Assembly (NCBI RefSeq): GCF_015832195.1
Contig: NC_052017.1
Location: 75,393,801-75,457,800, forward strand
Reading direction: 5' to 3'
DNA: 64,000 nucleotides
DNA from: Motacilla alba alba
Lineage: Eukaryota > Chordata > Aves > Passeriformes > Motacillidae
This document shows positions 12,843 to 25,445 of the stretch, piece by piece (the stretch's first letter is position 1; every line of letters starts with the position of its first letter). The notes under the pieces were generated by a model. That model searched no databases. It saw nothing but the letters and a program-made list of their open reading frames with translations, and was not told where the DNA came from. The position numbers and the translations under genes are program-made.

Positions 12843-15800
12843 TTAATAAAAGAAAGTTATAAAAAAGACCAAAGCATGAAAAAGGAAACATGTAAAAAAC
12901 AAACAAACAAAAAAAACCAACTTTTTTTTTGCTTGCATTTTCATAGGAATTACAATTTAGGAGCCTGGGCAAAAGGAAAAAAAAAATAAAAAAGGAAAAA
13001 TTCAAAAAATCCCCTGCTGGTGTGAAGCGCACCAGAGTTGATGACTGCCAGTCTCACCCACAAAGAACAACAGCAAACAGGATGTAGTTGCCTAATTATA
13101 TAATTCCCTGACCATCTTCCATATCTGGTTTTACAGAAACACAATAAGCATATATGTCTATTAGGACATGACAATCTTAATTTGGAATCTCTTCTGCTGA
13201 CCTGAATCACTAATTTTATTCTTGACTTTTTCATTTTTATTCTTCTTCTTAAAAAACTCTAGCTTCATTTAGATGCAGAGGAGAACCTAGTATCTAAAGA
13301 AGCATTGGGCAAACACTTATGAAATCATTCCAATTTTAGCCATTTAAATACATAATTTAACATTAAATATCTTAATCCAAATTCCCAATTAATAGTGCTG
13401 TCCCTAAAAGCTGTATCCTTTAGTATATAAGCACAATTTAGTGAAGGCTGAGCATTCAAACTGGACCTATGAGCACTAGTTCAGCTTCTTACTAAAGAAC
13501 AAATTGCAACTTTGAAACACAAAACTAAGGAAAATAATTTTGTAGCATAGACAAGCAATTCTCAAAGCTTTCACTAAAATCACGCAGAAAGACTTTGAAT
13601 AGATAATGGTAAAGACTTTGTGATAGTAAACAATCTTGCTCATCTCAATACAATAATTCAAACATCTGATCCCATAAGCACTGGTCTATGAGGCCATCTT
13701 AACTCTACCAGAAGCCTTAGATCTGTGAAGTATCTCTATTTCTCAGAAAGAAAACTCATATGCCATGGACTCTGCCCTGAGGAATAGCATTCTCTGTTCA
13801 AAGAAAATAAAAATTTCCAAACACATTCCTGTAAAACCTTTTTTTCTAATAAACCTGTAAGCCATGTGTAAACTTGAGTTAACATGTGCATGCTGTTCAC
13901 AGCACATGGAGGAGTAAGTTCATACAGCCTTAATGAAATTGTTAGGAAATCATTTGAATCATCTGGGGAATTTGAAATAACTGCTTCCATGAATTTTGTA
14001 AAGTTCAGGGGTAATTCTGTGAAATTAATAAAATCTGCACAGAAAATTTTGCTGAAGTAAGTACTTTAGACTCTAAATATTACAAATGCAAATATTTACA
14101 TTTGCAAAAATAAAGTGTTCTTTTATTATTCAAACAAATTTTGTTTTATTGAACTACTTTTTATGCTATCAGTGGGTGAAATATCTGGATTTTTTCCCCT
14201 TAACCATGGAACATGATGCAAATCAGAACAGCACTGTGAAAATCTGCATAGTGGATTTCAACTGGTATTTAATCCTAGTGTTTCAAGGAGGCATAAGTTA
14301 GGATAGACATAAAACTTGAAAAAGCAACAGTATTTTTTCCACCCCTCATGTGATTTTTACTATTCAGTATCCTTTAAATCTGCTACCAACTTTTGATAGA
14401 ATACTTTGTGCTGCCAGAATCTATAAAATGAAAATAATAATAATAATAAAAGACCACTAATACTGTAGCATTAAACTGGGGCTTTTTTCACTCAGTATCT
14501 GCAGTATAAAACAACATCCTACTTTATGTGCAAAGCTCAAATGCAATTACTAACTTGTTGCTTCTGAATTACTTTCTGATTTGCTTGAATTCACATCAGT
14601 TTGTTACACTCAAAGTATTTTCAAGAGCAAGTCCTTCTGCAGCACAGACACAATGATGAGGGTTTCTTCTTTGTCATGCTTTGTATCATTTTAAATATGT
14701 TTGTTAATGTGATCCACCTTGCTGTTTTTCCTCCCACTGGTTTGTAGCAGCTCCTCATTGCACTCAGATTTACTAAAGTCTGTGTTGCTTAGTTTGGTTA
14801 CTTGCCCTTTCCTCGCTTTTTTATTCCTAAAACTGGTTTTGCCCAGCTTCCAAGGCAACATTCTGCTACTGAGCAACTGCTGGACATTTACCAGTTTTTT
14901 GTAGCCCTGTGGCTATCACTCTCACCTGTACATTGTAGGCTTCTGCTGTCATCCCATAGCTGTATCATTATGCTCTGCATTTTGTTCTAAGGCTATATAT
15001 TTTCCATTATTCTGTACAGAAAAATTACTTGTTACCGTGGCCTAGTAGTTACAAACATGTAATAGCAATTACTGTTTTTCCACACAGCAGTACAAAATAT
15101 TAAACCAAGAGAGGCAATAGTTACCTGGCCATTGCACAGCTGGTTTTGCAGCTAAACAAGCTGAAACAGGTCCATGAACAGGCCAGTCCCAGAAAAAGCC
15201 TGACAGGACTGAAGGCTCACACAATCAGCCTAACTGGCACCCAGCCTCTTACCAGCAATGGCAACAACATAATTCCTAAGCTGGACAGGGCTGCATTGGA
15301 AATAAACAAACCTTCTGAGAGCAGGGAAAATCTAAGCCTACGGAATTCATTCTGCTAACAAAGACCTACACAGGTGTTGTGGCTAACACAGTCTTTGATT
15401 CATTGTGTCTACTAGAAAAGGGATGCTGTATCAATAAATAGATGTAAATATGTCAATGCAACAACTCTCAAAGAAGGGCAGAGATGATAAATGTCAAGAA
15501 TGAAAGATGTTGTGTGTCTGTAAATTCCTCACATAATAGGTATTGTTTGAATAAGGCATAGGCTGCTTTACGACAGCCTGAAATCTCTCAATGTCCCTGT
15601 CTGTTGTCCATAGAGCAGAAGCAGCATCAATTACAGGCTGCCAAACAGCAATTAGAGAGCCCAACTAAAACAATCATTAGGGTGTTTTCTTTTGTCCTCT
15701 GAATAACTTTTCAAAAATATTTGGTCGTCTGCACTGACAATGGATTTAGGGTTAGGAAATATGCTTAGAATAGAACTAACTTGCTAAAGTACACAATTCA

Positions 15801-15893
15801 AGTTATTGAGATGAGTTAGATATGATTGTCAGTAATATATTTTAGCCACAGTATAGGATGAAATGTTTAGTGATTTCTTCACCCCTTACACAC
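12843..15893. other. AT-rich non-coding DNA with minor simple repeats
   Basis: A-rich low-complexity sequence follows the SINE (about 12890-13010), and a short (AAT)n run lies at 14431-14450. A less AT-rich patch at 15130-15360 contains a 70-codon open frame with no recognisable motif. I see no gene or further transposon. Confidence 0.6.
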
Positions 15894-16626
15894 TGTGTTA
15901 GGTTGGAAATGGGGGGTGTATTGTATTCCGATCTGATGGGGCAGTTATCGTCTGTTAATTTGGGCAGTTTTCTTTATCTCTTCCACAACCAATCCTCCCT
16001 CCAGGGAGATATCTTCTGTTAATGGGCCATTGAGTCTCACTGCATGACTGATAAAATTACATCATCCCATTGTGAGAAACTCCACCCAGAGGGAGGAGCC
16101 AAGTATTCTTAACTAGATATAATCAGAGATCTGGAAGACCACAGTTAGCCTTTTCCACTGGATTCCCAGAGGTACAGCTGCTTTCTCCACTGGATTCCCA
16201 GAGGAAGACCAGGACCATCTACACCACTACTGGATCTTCAGAGGAAAACTACACCTTTCTACAGGATCTCTTCTTCTACAGAACCACATCTATCACTCCA
16301 GGAGGACTGCAGCCACCATTTCCATTGGTGTTGGTCAGCACCCTGACCAACAGAGTGTCAGGTCATATTCTGACTTTGTCAGTGTTGTTTTGTAGTGTCA
16401 GGTCATATTCTGACTTTTTCAGTGTTGTTTTGTATTACTGCATTGTTTGTTTTATTTTTATTTTATTCCCTAATAAAGAACTGTTATTCTTGCTCCCATA
16501 TCTTTACCTGAGAGCCCCCTTAATTTAAAAAATATAACAATTCAGAGGGAGGGGGTTTACATTTTCCATTTCAGGGGAGATTTCTGCCTTCCTTAGCAGA
16601 CACCTGTCTTTTCAAACCAAGATACA
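15894..16626 (+). mobile_element. Solo LTR of an endogenous retrovirus (songbird ERVL-like)
   Basis: The stretch opens TGTGTTAGGTTGGAAATGGG and contains a TATA-like AGATATAATC (16115-16124). It then has repeated TGGATTCCCAGAGG modules and an AATAAA polyadenylation signal at 16472-16477. A GAGGGAGGGGG segment follows, and the end is near AACCAAGATACA. The pattern matches a remembered common songbird LTR. CACAC flanks both ends (15889-15893 and 16627-16631), but the 3' side is a CA repeat, so this target-site duplication is weak evidence. No internal retroviral coding sequence is present. It looks little diverged, with an intact promoter and polyadenylation region, and carries a 40-bp internal tandem duplication (listed separately). 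Confidence 0.82.
16355..16434 (+). repeat. 40-bp tandem duplication inside the LTR
   Basis: Two adjacent 40-bp units (16355-16394 and 16395-16434), each opening GTGTCAGGTCATATTCTGAC, differ by a single G/T change. The unit lies between the TATA-like box and the AATAAA of the LTR, in the expected transcribed R region or its surroundings. Confidence 0.95.
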
Positions 16627-17113
16627 CACACACTCATGGGAAAATAGCACTTAAGAGGTTAACATGTACCTGTACTGAGAAAAAAACAAAGTATGAAAAA
16701 CAAATTCTAATCCATTATTTACATAACTGGACTGTTGTCAAACCAACATTTTTTGTGAAATTACATATCATCACCCAAAACTCAGATGTCTGCTTAATAT
16801 CTTTGAGTTTGGGATGGCACTATTGCCAATTTAGGGATTCTAAACACGGGCAGGTTGCCTAATTTAGATAAGCTACGTTGCTGATTCTGAAAAGAGTGCA
16901 AGGTGGACGCTTTTCCAGAAATTAAGCACACAGATTCTCAAACATTTACACTATCAATACATTTTAGAACGCACAAAAAAAAAAAAAAAACAACAGTTTG
17001 TTATCTACAAGTGACTTAGTTCTCTTAAAATTAGTATGTTACCCTTTATTTGTTAAATAATTCTCTTGCTTCTTTTACTAATTAGGCCACATGGTCAATC
17101 TTTCTCTCCTTTT

Positions 17114-17152
17114 TGAGTCAGTGGGTCCCCTGAGTCAGTGGTCCATGAGTCA
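17114..17152. promoter_or_regulatory. Cluster of three AP-1-type sites (TGAGTCA)
   Basis: The exact heptamer TGAGTCA occurs at 17114-17120, 17131-17137 and 17146-17152. The heptamer is the known consensus for Fos/Jun (AP-1) and is near-palindromic, so it acts on either strand. Each copy is followed by GTGG, so the cluster may have arisen as a small degenerate tandem repeat. A regulatory role is inferred from motif density alone. Confidence 0.35.
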
Positions 17153-19410
17153 GTGGTTACAGTCTCTCACTGCCAGTCTCCAGAGGCCATGAAATGGCAC
17201 ATATCCCTTGCATTAGACAGGCACAACCCTCTTTCACAACCACTTTCTCATTTTCTCTAAGTCCCTGGGCAAATAGTTAACTGTTTCTGACTCTCATGAT
17301 GTCAGCATCAATACCTTTTTCAATTGATTTCCTCAATTAATTTATCTGCTCAACTTATCACCCCTGAAATCCTCTGTGAAAATCGCCGTAATTTTTTCTA
17401 TTGTTTAGTCTTCTGGAAGTGAATTCGTTTCAAGGGAGATGCTATGTATAGCATAGACAGCAGTTTAAGCATTTTGTTTCTAATTTATTTTTTTGGTGTA
17501 TATTTTTTGTAAATATATTGGTCAATGTGTCTTAAAGACATTTAAAGACATTGTGTCTGCCCTTGTGATTCATGCAAATTAAATCTACAGGTGGAAGTAC
17601 CATATCAGACCCTCCCTGCAATCCATGTACGGTAAGTAAACACACCTTACATGCAAATGTATTGTTACTCAATAATTAAGATATTAAACTAATAAAAGAT
17701 AAATATGGTCCAAAAGTTACTTGCTAACTTTACAAGAAATTCTTCAAATTTTCAAACTATTTTTCTCAACAAGACTAGAAATCTCCTATATACAGATTTC
17801 ACTGTATCCACCCTTCCCTATTGTTATGAACTGCAACTTTACGCTCCTCAAGAACAGATGTGGGTATTACTGTGGTGAGTTGTCAATATTCTGAATTCTT
17901 CACTGGTGTGGGCATGCTCATACAGCCCACTGTTGGCAAATAGACTGAATAGCAACATGGGTAGGATTAGAACAAGTGTACGTGGAATGTGCATACAGAT
18001 CAAATGCACGAAGCTCAGCAGCATGCCTGCCCAAAACTGATTGCATTAAATATCATGGCTGGGAACTAATTGCCTCTGGGGATGTTAAAGGGCAAGAAAA
18101 ACATCAGCCAGAGTAAATAGGAAAATTCTAACATATTTTGAAAATGAATGAAAAGTTCACCTGAGAAATACAGAAGAAACAAGATTTTGTAACAAAAGAG
18201 AGGAAAATACCTTACAGTAGGAGCAGCAGCACCCATCCTTGCTGACACTATAACCTCTGCCCTTGCTAAAGAGGACGACCTCCCCATGAGAAGCCATGAA
18301 GAGCTAGTATTCAGAGTGTGCCCAAGCATGGTTGGAATTTTGGGCATTCAGTTGCAGAGATGATTATTAACAATTTAAAAATGCTTAGGATTCTGCCTTG
18401 TCTGTTGTACAACATATATTAATCCCAAATGGATAAATTAAGGACAGATGGTTAACACAAAAACATAATAAATTTATTAATTGCTTTGATTCTAGTTTAA
18501 GATTAATCTAGGTGAACTGAGCTGTTTTCCCCTTGTAAAAATTGGCAAATTTATTATATTGATAGCAAATATTACTCCTTCCTCATCTTATGGACTAATT
18601 TTATGTACTCTGGTACATGCACTGTACCTTGTTTTTGTTTTACTGGTCTGCAATTCTGTATTATACCTGAACTTAATGTATATGACATGTTTTACATATG
18701 CTAAATACTATTCTGTGTTTCCTTTGTTAGTTCTGAAACCAATTTTCCCAGTTCAGCACTGCATGTGATTAGTGGGCAGTAATTGACTACTGATCATCTG
18801 CTCATAGCTCTTGACCTGTGGTTTCATCATGTGCTCACATGTTCTTTCTATCAGCCCACACCCATATCCCTCTAAATTGCATTTTTATTCTATCATCATC
18901 ATCTACAACCCATTCCATACATAAGAATTACTTACCATTACTACCTATTACAGCCTCCTGGTGCAGTCATGGCCCCAGCACCAGCTATTAGCAGTGCCAA
19001 GTGCCTGCTTTCTGTGTTTGTCTTTCTCTACTGCATACAGTATCCCAGCCTCCAGTCCAGTTGCAAAGATTCAACTCTTTAAGTTGCTTACTTTTTTCTT
19101 TTTTCTTTTTTTTTAATTTCCCCTTTTAAAAATTGTCTCATAGCTTTTGCTTTTTTACTTATGCAGAAATGTTTAAAATGAAACAGATTATGCTGCTCTC
19201 ACAAAGTGACCCTCATAAGAAGAAAATTCCATGAGAGGCTGTTCTCCTATTGCTATTTCCCCATGAAGCAGTGACTGTTCGTGCCTGAGCAGCTGGATCC
19301 AACAGCATGGCATGCATTAATCTAGGCAGCAATGGAGCTTGCTTAGAGACTGATAAACACACTGATTTTTCTGTGCTTTGCCTATTATGCTATAATCACT
19401 TCCCATAACA

Positions 19411-19427
19411 ACTTCTCCGGGAGAAGT
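19411..19427. repeat. 8-bp inverted repeat around one central base
   Basis: ACTTCTCC, then G, then GGAGAAGT: perfect arms of eight bases. There is no gene context. Confidence 0.85.
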
Positions 19428-20210
19428 CACGTATCGGGGGAGTTTTGCTGCTCTGCTACTATGTATTTAAAGAGAGAAATATGCAGAAATTGTAAACACA
19501 ATGTAAACACAAATGCTCAGATTGCTAACATTTTCCTGCATTATTATTTTTCAGAATTTTCTTTCAATTGAAATATTCTTGCCTTTATCTCCCGACTTTT
19601 CAAAAAAATTTTTTTTAATTTCTACTCATGCTTTTATAATGATTTTGAGTCCACTGATATCATGCCTTTAAGCTGAGTTTGCTTTAGTTTCTCCTGCTAT
19701 TGAAACATATCAAGATTTCATTGCCATTTTCCTTCTGATTTGCATGCTATTTGAAGCATTAATAATTTAGCTTTTTTAAAATATGACCTATTTTCCTAAT
19801 GTAGACAAGTCTATAACATTAGCTATCTATGAACAGAAATAAGTGGATTCGGTTATGCAAATAGTTAGCAAATGAAAAAAGAGGATTGAGTTTCACTGCA
19901 GTATGACTTTCATTTCTAAGAAGTTATAAAAGATAAAATATAATGGAAATATGAGGGAGAATAATGAGAGGAGCCTTTATAAAGGGAAAGGCTGTCTGAG
20001 CTATCTAACAATATTCTTTGGAGAAGTCAGCACACACAGAGATAAGCAACACAGCAATCCATCCAAAGGGCATCTCTTTTTACAAAATCTCTGCAGCTGA
20101 TGTTTGAAGTCTAGCACCACTATGGCCTTTTAAACAAACCATAGAAGTCATGCCCCATCTACAGATTGTTATGCAGCTTAAAATTAAAATGAAGCTCATC
20201 TTAGTTTGTC

Positions 20211-20242
20211 TCCTTCCTTCCTTCCTTCCTTCCTTCCTTCCT
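20211..20242. repeat. (TTCC)n microsatellite, 8 units
   Basis: An uninterrupted tetranucleotide run of eight TCCT/TTCC units between unrelated unique sequence. Confidence 0.97.
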
Positions 20243-23200
20243 CAATTACATAGAATGGCACTATGTATTTTGTCCATTGCTACCAAGGGAAAAGTTTATC
20301 TGTATTTTAAGGTTTGTTAATTGTCATTTTTAAAGAGGTAGATGTAAATCAGTGTGAATAACTTCAAAATATTATCAGACTGCTAGTCATCAGCACTCAA
20401 GAGGATGACAGAAAAGGCTGAGGAGAAGGGGAGGAAGACTGAATTGGCTCACATTCCTTAGTCTCTCCGACATCCAAGGAAGGAAACTACAGATTCAAGA
20501 GAGAGCATTTCCATACTACCATATATTAGGAATTAAGATTATCAAATGAAGCTCAGCTGCAGTCAGAAAAGGTAATTAGAATTATATAAGTTACTAGAAA
20601 AGGTAAAAATTCAAAACTGTAATGTGCATAAATTCATATCTGTCATGTCCTGTGTTTTGAATATTGCAGTTATGGTCCTCAGTCTCAAAAGAAGAAAAAA
20701 AAGATATTTATTTTGATTATAGGATATTTGAATAAAGAAAAGACATGACTGATGGAGTATCTGACCACCTACCCCAAAATCGTCCATAGCCTGGTCATAC
20801 CACTTAATGCTGATAAGTTTCTTGTGTGTTTCATGGCCTACTCTAAGTCAAGAAAAACACACACGCACTGAAGTAACTTGCTCAAAATTCTGTCTTGATA
20901 TGGCCAAATGCCAGATGATTTTACAAAAATTTCTAGATCTCTGGAAATAAGTTCAGTGATATAAATTCTACCACTGATTGGGAAGTTAAAAAAAAATAAA
21001 AATGAAATGCTAAACTCTTGCAGTTGCTAGCTCTCCACTATGACCCCCTTATGTGACAACATGAGAAAGCATATTAGATTAACCCAGTACAATCTTTCCT
21101 ACATCAGCATAATTTTATGGAATGACTAAACCCAGATGTTTAATTTGGGCTCATACAAAAATCTAAAGTCTCAACTAAGGACTATCTTATTCTGTTCTAG
21201 AAATCATATAATAGCTTGTTGGAATAACTACAAAGAGCCACATTGACATAAGCTGTTATTTAAAGGTCAAAAACTGTTGGCAAAATATTTGTTTTGCATG
21301 CTGCCATGTGATGTTGATGTTCTAAACAGAGCTTACCAGGTGGCCACAAATTAACATGAAAATTGGGACTGGCAGAGGGAATAAACTGAAATCCAACTGC
21401 AGATCAATAGCAGAAATTGTAGGTCTTAAATGGGTACGCACAGTTTCAAACTGGAGTATAATTGTTTTATTGTGTGGCTGCCAGTCCCTTATATTTGAAG
21501 CTTAAAATACTGAGATAAAATAATAAAAAAGACCCAGAGGGTATGAAAAAGGATGGAAATTACCGCTGTAAAGGAAACTAGGGAAAATGTATGTCCTTGT
21601 CTGGAAGTACTACAAGTCTTAGATATTTTTGTTACTAGAATGTCCCACATGAGGGTGGAAGGATCATGCTGACGTTAGGAATGAGGATAAGTAACTGGAA
21701 GTTGTCTTAGAATTTGTATCCTTAGGATGTAGATTACTTCAATCACATGAAAGATTTCAAAGCTGTCTATACTAAATTTATTCGAGTAGGTTGACATTTG
21801 TTCAATGATTAGCCTCAGGTTCTCTACACTGAAATATAGCCACAGAAGGAACTTAGAATGAGTACAACAGTTGTGCCAGAGGCATCCCCTGATTTTTCCC
21901 AGTGCTTCCTATCTCTTCAAAATGGGCTGATTAAAAAAGCAAAGGATAGGGATACATCGTCCTCCTTACCTTCTTACTTCACCTCAAAGACAGCACCACA
22001 ATGTTGTGCAACATAGGTTCTGACTGAAATCAGTTCCCTTTGGAGGAATGCACAATATTACTTTTGCTCTACTGAAATCACAATCCCAGAATGCACAGTC
22101 ATCCATGTATAACTCAAAAATGGTGCAAAACATCTGTCCCTTCACCCAATCCCTCAGCCCCCACCTCTCTGACCCCTTCCTCTCTGACTGTTAGTAACTC
22201 TCTGACTGTTAGTAACTCTCTCAGAGGAAGAGGTGTTGCAGAAGTACCACACCCTTTGCCAGGGGCTTTGCTGAACCCTACTCTCTTCCTTTTGAAAGCA
22301 AATAGGCAGGAAGAAAACCTCTACAATGATACAAGTCTGCCATTTTTATTAAATTCTTATAACATAAGCAGTCTCTCTGCCAAGACTTAATAGTCCTATA
22401 TATTAGATTGTAAAACTCCCATTTTTGCTGGAAATATGCAATAAAAAGTGACCAAAACAAATATTTTAGAGAATTAAACCTCTTGACTTAGTTTATATAA
22501 AATATCAGATTTTTAAAAGACCTGGATACTTACAGTGGTTTTGTGCCTTTGTTAGTTCGTTCATTTTAGTAACACATGGAAAGGAACAAAAGAAAAAGCA
22601 TTATGAACATATAAGACATAATCATCCAAAAGATTTTTGTACAGTTTTTATTTAAGATAATTTTAGAAGAAAATTCTTCAGTATTTTTATCTAGTAAAAA
22701 ATACTCTACAACATTATTGTCCATTTAGGCTTTTTGTTAATAACAATACTCATGTTTCTTTTTTTCAGATCTTTCCAGTAGCTTCTGCATACATAAAGTA
22801 ACTATGTGAACCCATCATTTTAATGAGAGGAGGGGACACAAGACACACATCTTTGAAAGGGTACATGAGAGGTACACTCAGTAGCATTCAGACCTTTGGT
22901 TTCCTATACCCATATGTAAGCAAATTCTAAGTAAACTATAAGTTACTATTAATTTACTAACAAACAAGAAATCCACATTGCTGCAATACCTCAAGATCTT
23001 GGCAATACAGTGTAAGTATTTTCTTTTGCCTGCTCACTGCCTGGAGAGAGAACAAAATGAATTAAATGTTACCTAGAATCTTCATTTTCCTTACCTCATC
23101 ACAAATTCTTGCCTCTGGTGTTGTCTTAAATTCCTCTGGGGACAAAAGACAAAAGCTCCAGTAACCAATTTATTAATTAATTTCTGGTGAAATACCATCT

Positions 23201-25120
23201 TTGAACTTTTTGCTTTGTGTGTCTTATATTTTATATTGTTTAACCATTCAATTTCTTAACAGCATAAAAATTATCACATCCCCCTGACTGCAGATGACAT
23301 ATTTATGTAGAAATGTCTTAAACTGGCAGAGCTGGTTTAAAGAGCCAACTACTACAGCAGGGCCTGCCACAGAGCTGTGATTTGGGAGGCAGAGACAAAT
23401 GTAAAGCAAGTGGCCAAGAACGGACCTAGTTCCCATCACAGGTATGTTACTTTGCTTCCCATCTTTTATAGAAATTCAAATTCTCCAATTCTCCCAAAGG
23501 AGGACACTTCTACATTTTAAACTGGATTTGAATATTTTAAAAAAATTCGATTTTACAGTACAGAACTGCAGCTTTTCCCCCATTCCAGGTGTTTTTCACC
23601 AAAAAAAAGAGAATAATCATACTGTTTGTAAAAATCCTTGAAGAAATGGTATCGGGTCTAATACACTAAAAGATGAAAAGAGAAAAATAACAGTGACACA
23701 CATACATGGATTCCATTCCTATTCAACATAGTCTTTAAATTTCTTCTTAAATCTTCTTCTAAATTGGGTATTATAATATAGCTGAATATCAGCAGTGTAT
23801 CATGACTATCCTGTTGTACCCTGTAAGAAAAAAATATTTTCAATTTTTGTCAGTTTTTAATTTAATTTAATTTTATATTTTGAGAAGATTAAGAAAGATA
23901 AAATTCAAACAAAGTTTCAGAAAAACAATATCACCAAAGGTAGTGATAATAATATAATGAAGAAAATAAAATGCAGTTTTAGAGCTCTGCAATTTTTATC
24001 ACCTTTACTTTCATACTTTTGTTTCATTTATATTCCAAGACCTAGACAAAAAACTGACACTGTTTCACCCTGTTATCAAAGAAAAGCTCTGTTCCATTAG
24101 GAAACTGTTCAACATTTTATGGAATTAAGCTCTGTATTTATAACAAATGTCTCCAGTTATACACTACTAATATAACCGTACTCCAAAACTCTCTCGAAGC
24201 ATGATACCAGTAATGAATTTTCTCCTGGAAAAACTGATGAATTAAATGTGAGGCTGTAAACAAAAATTACATTAATCCATCTTGTAGCTCACAGTAATGT
24301 AAATTTCCTAACCTTCTCGTTCATATTGCTACAAACATGTCATTAATCTGTTACACCCTGAACTTCTGTTCTTTTTACTGCATAAGAGCAGTGGAGTAGA
24401 TAAACTATGGGCAGTGTATCAAGAGGAAGGAGCAAATTATAGTTTTGACACTTACTAAGTGACTTCCCCATTTTCTTTCTATGTATTTCTTCTGCAAGTT
24501 ATCATTTAGGTACTAACACTTCCATTACACTTTCAAATGGGCTTTCGCTCTGTATAGAACTTGTGGACGTGAAATAAACTATCTGTTTCTTTGTTCAGAG
24601 TGGCTGCATAAAAGTGCTGTCCCCTGTTTTATCCTGGTGTTTTAAATTCTGGAAGAGGAACTAATCCAACATACTTCTCCCTAACACTGTGATCATGAGA
24701 CTGCTAAAAAGAATAAAAATAATACGTACATACAAAAAATTATCTGAATAATAACAAAATTTATAAGAAAGCTTGGTGACAAAGCCACTCAAAAGGCTAT
24801 TAGACTTTGCACTGCATGTTTTTATCATTTTATCTCAAAGGAGTTAATGTTAAAATAAAATGTCATGTGTCTGTCTATCAGGTTTGCATGGGCAAGTTTG
24901 GAAGCAGAGGGGGAACTACAGGGGTGGCTTCTGTGAGAAGCTGCTGGAAGCTTCCTCCATGTACGGCAAAGCCAAACCCTGACAGCTCCAAAGATGGACA
25001 TGCCACTGGTCAAGGCTGGGACATTTAGAAAATCTGGTAACACCTCTGTGATAATATATTTAAGAAGATTGAAAAACAAAAAAACAAACCCCAAGTAGTT
25101 GTTGCACAGTTGTAATTACA
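20243..25120. other. AT-rich non-coding DNA
   Basis: No gene or clear transposon is visible. A pyrimidine- and C-richer patch at 22140-22280 contains an 18-bp tandem duplication, listed separately. Open frames are short and unremarkable. Confidence 0.6.
22181..22216. repeat. 18-bp perfect tandem duplication
   Basis: The unit TCTCTGACTGTTAGTAAC is present twice without a mismatch (22181-22198 and 22199-22216), indicating a recent slippage or duplication event. Confidence 0.95.
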
Positions 25121-25445
25121 GCCAGAGAAAGCAGTGAGAACATGTGAGAAGGACAGCTCTGCACACACCAAGGTCAGTGAAGAAGGAGGGGCAGGAGGTG
25201 CTCCAGGTGCCAGAGCTGAGATTCCTCTGCAGCCCATGGTGCAGACTGTGGTGAAGCAGCTGTGCCCCTGCAGCCCATGGAGGTTCATGAGGGATGCAAA
25301 TATTCGCCTGCAGCCCCTGGAGGAGACCCATACCAGAGCAGATGGAGGCCTGAGAGGAGGCTGTGACCCTGTAGGAGGCCCATGGAGGAAGGAGCCCACA
25401 CCACAGCTGCTTGTACTTGAAAGACTGCATCCCATGGAAGAATGA
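25121..25445 (+). repeat. GC-rich dispersed bird repeat, family uncertain
   Basis: This block is clearly GC-richer than its flanks. It carries a motif that recurs at irregular spacing: CTGCAGCCC near 25237, 25268 and 25308, then diverged copies near 25369 and 25425. From memory, similar text (GGAGGTGCTCCAGGTGCC, CTGCAGCCCATGGAGG) recurs in many bird genomes as part of an interspersed element, probably retroviral or CR1-related. I cannot name the family. Open frames of 103-144 codons on both strands are by-products of the repeat, not genes. Confidence 0.5.

Larger units (their letters stand above)
16632..20210. other. AT-rich non-coding DNA
   Basis: Contains a poly(A)16 run (16975-16990), the AP-1-type site cluster at 17114-17152 and an inverted repeat at 19411-19427. 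No exon-like or transposon-like body is evident. The 93-codon minus-strand frame at 18066-18347 has no recognisable motif. Confidence 0.6.
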
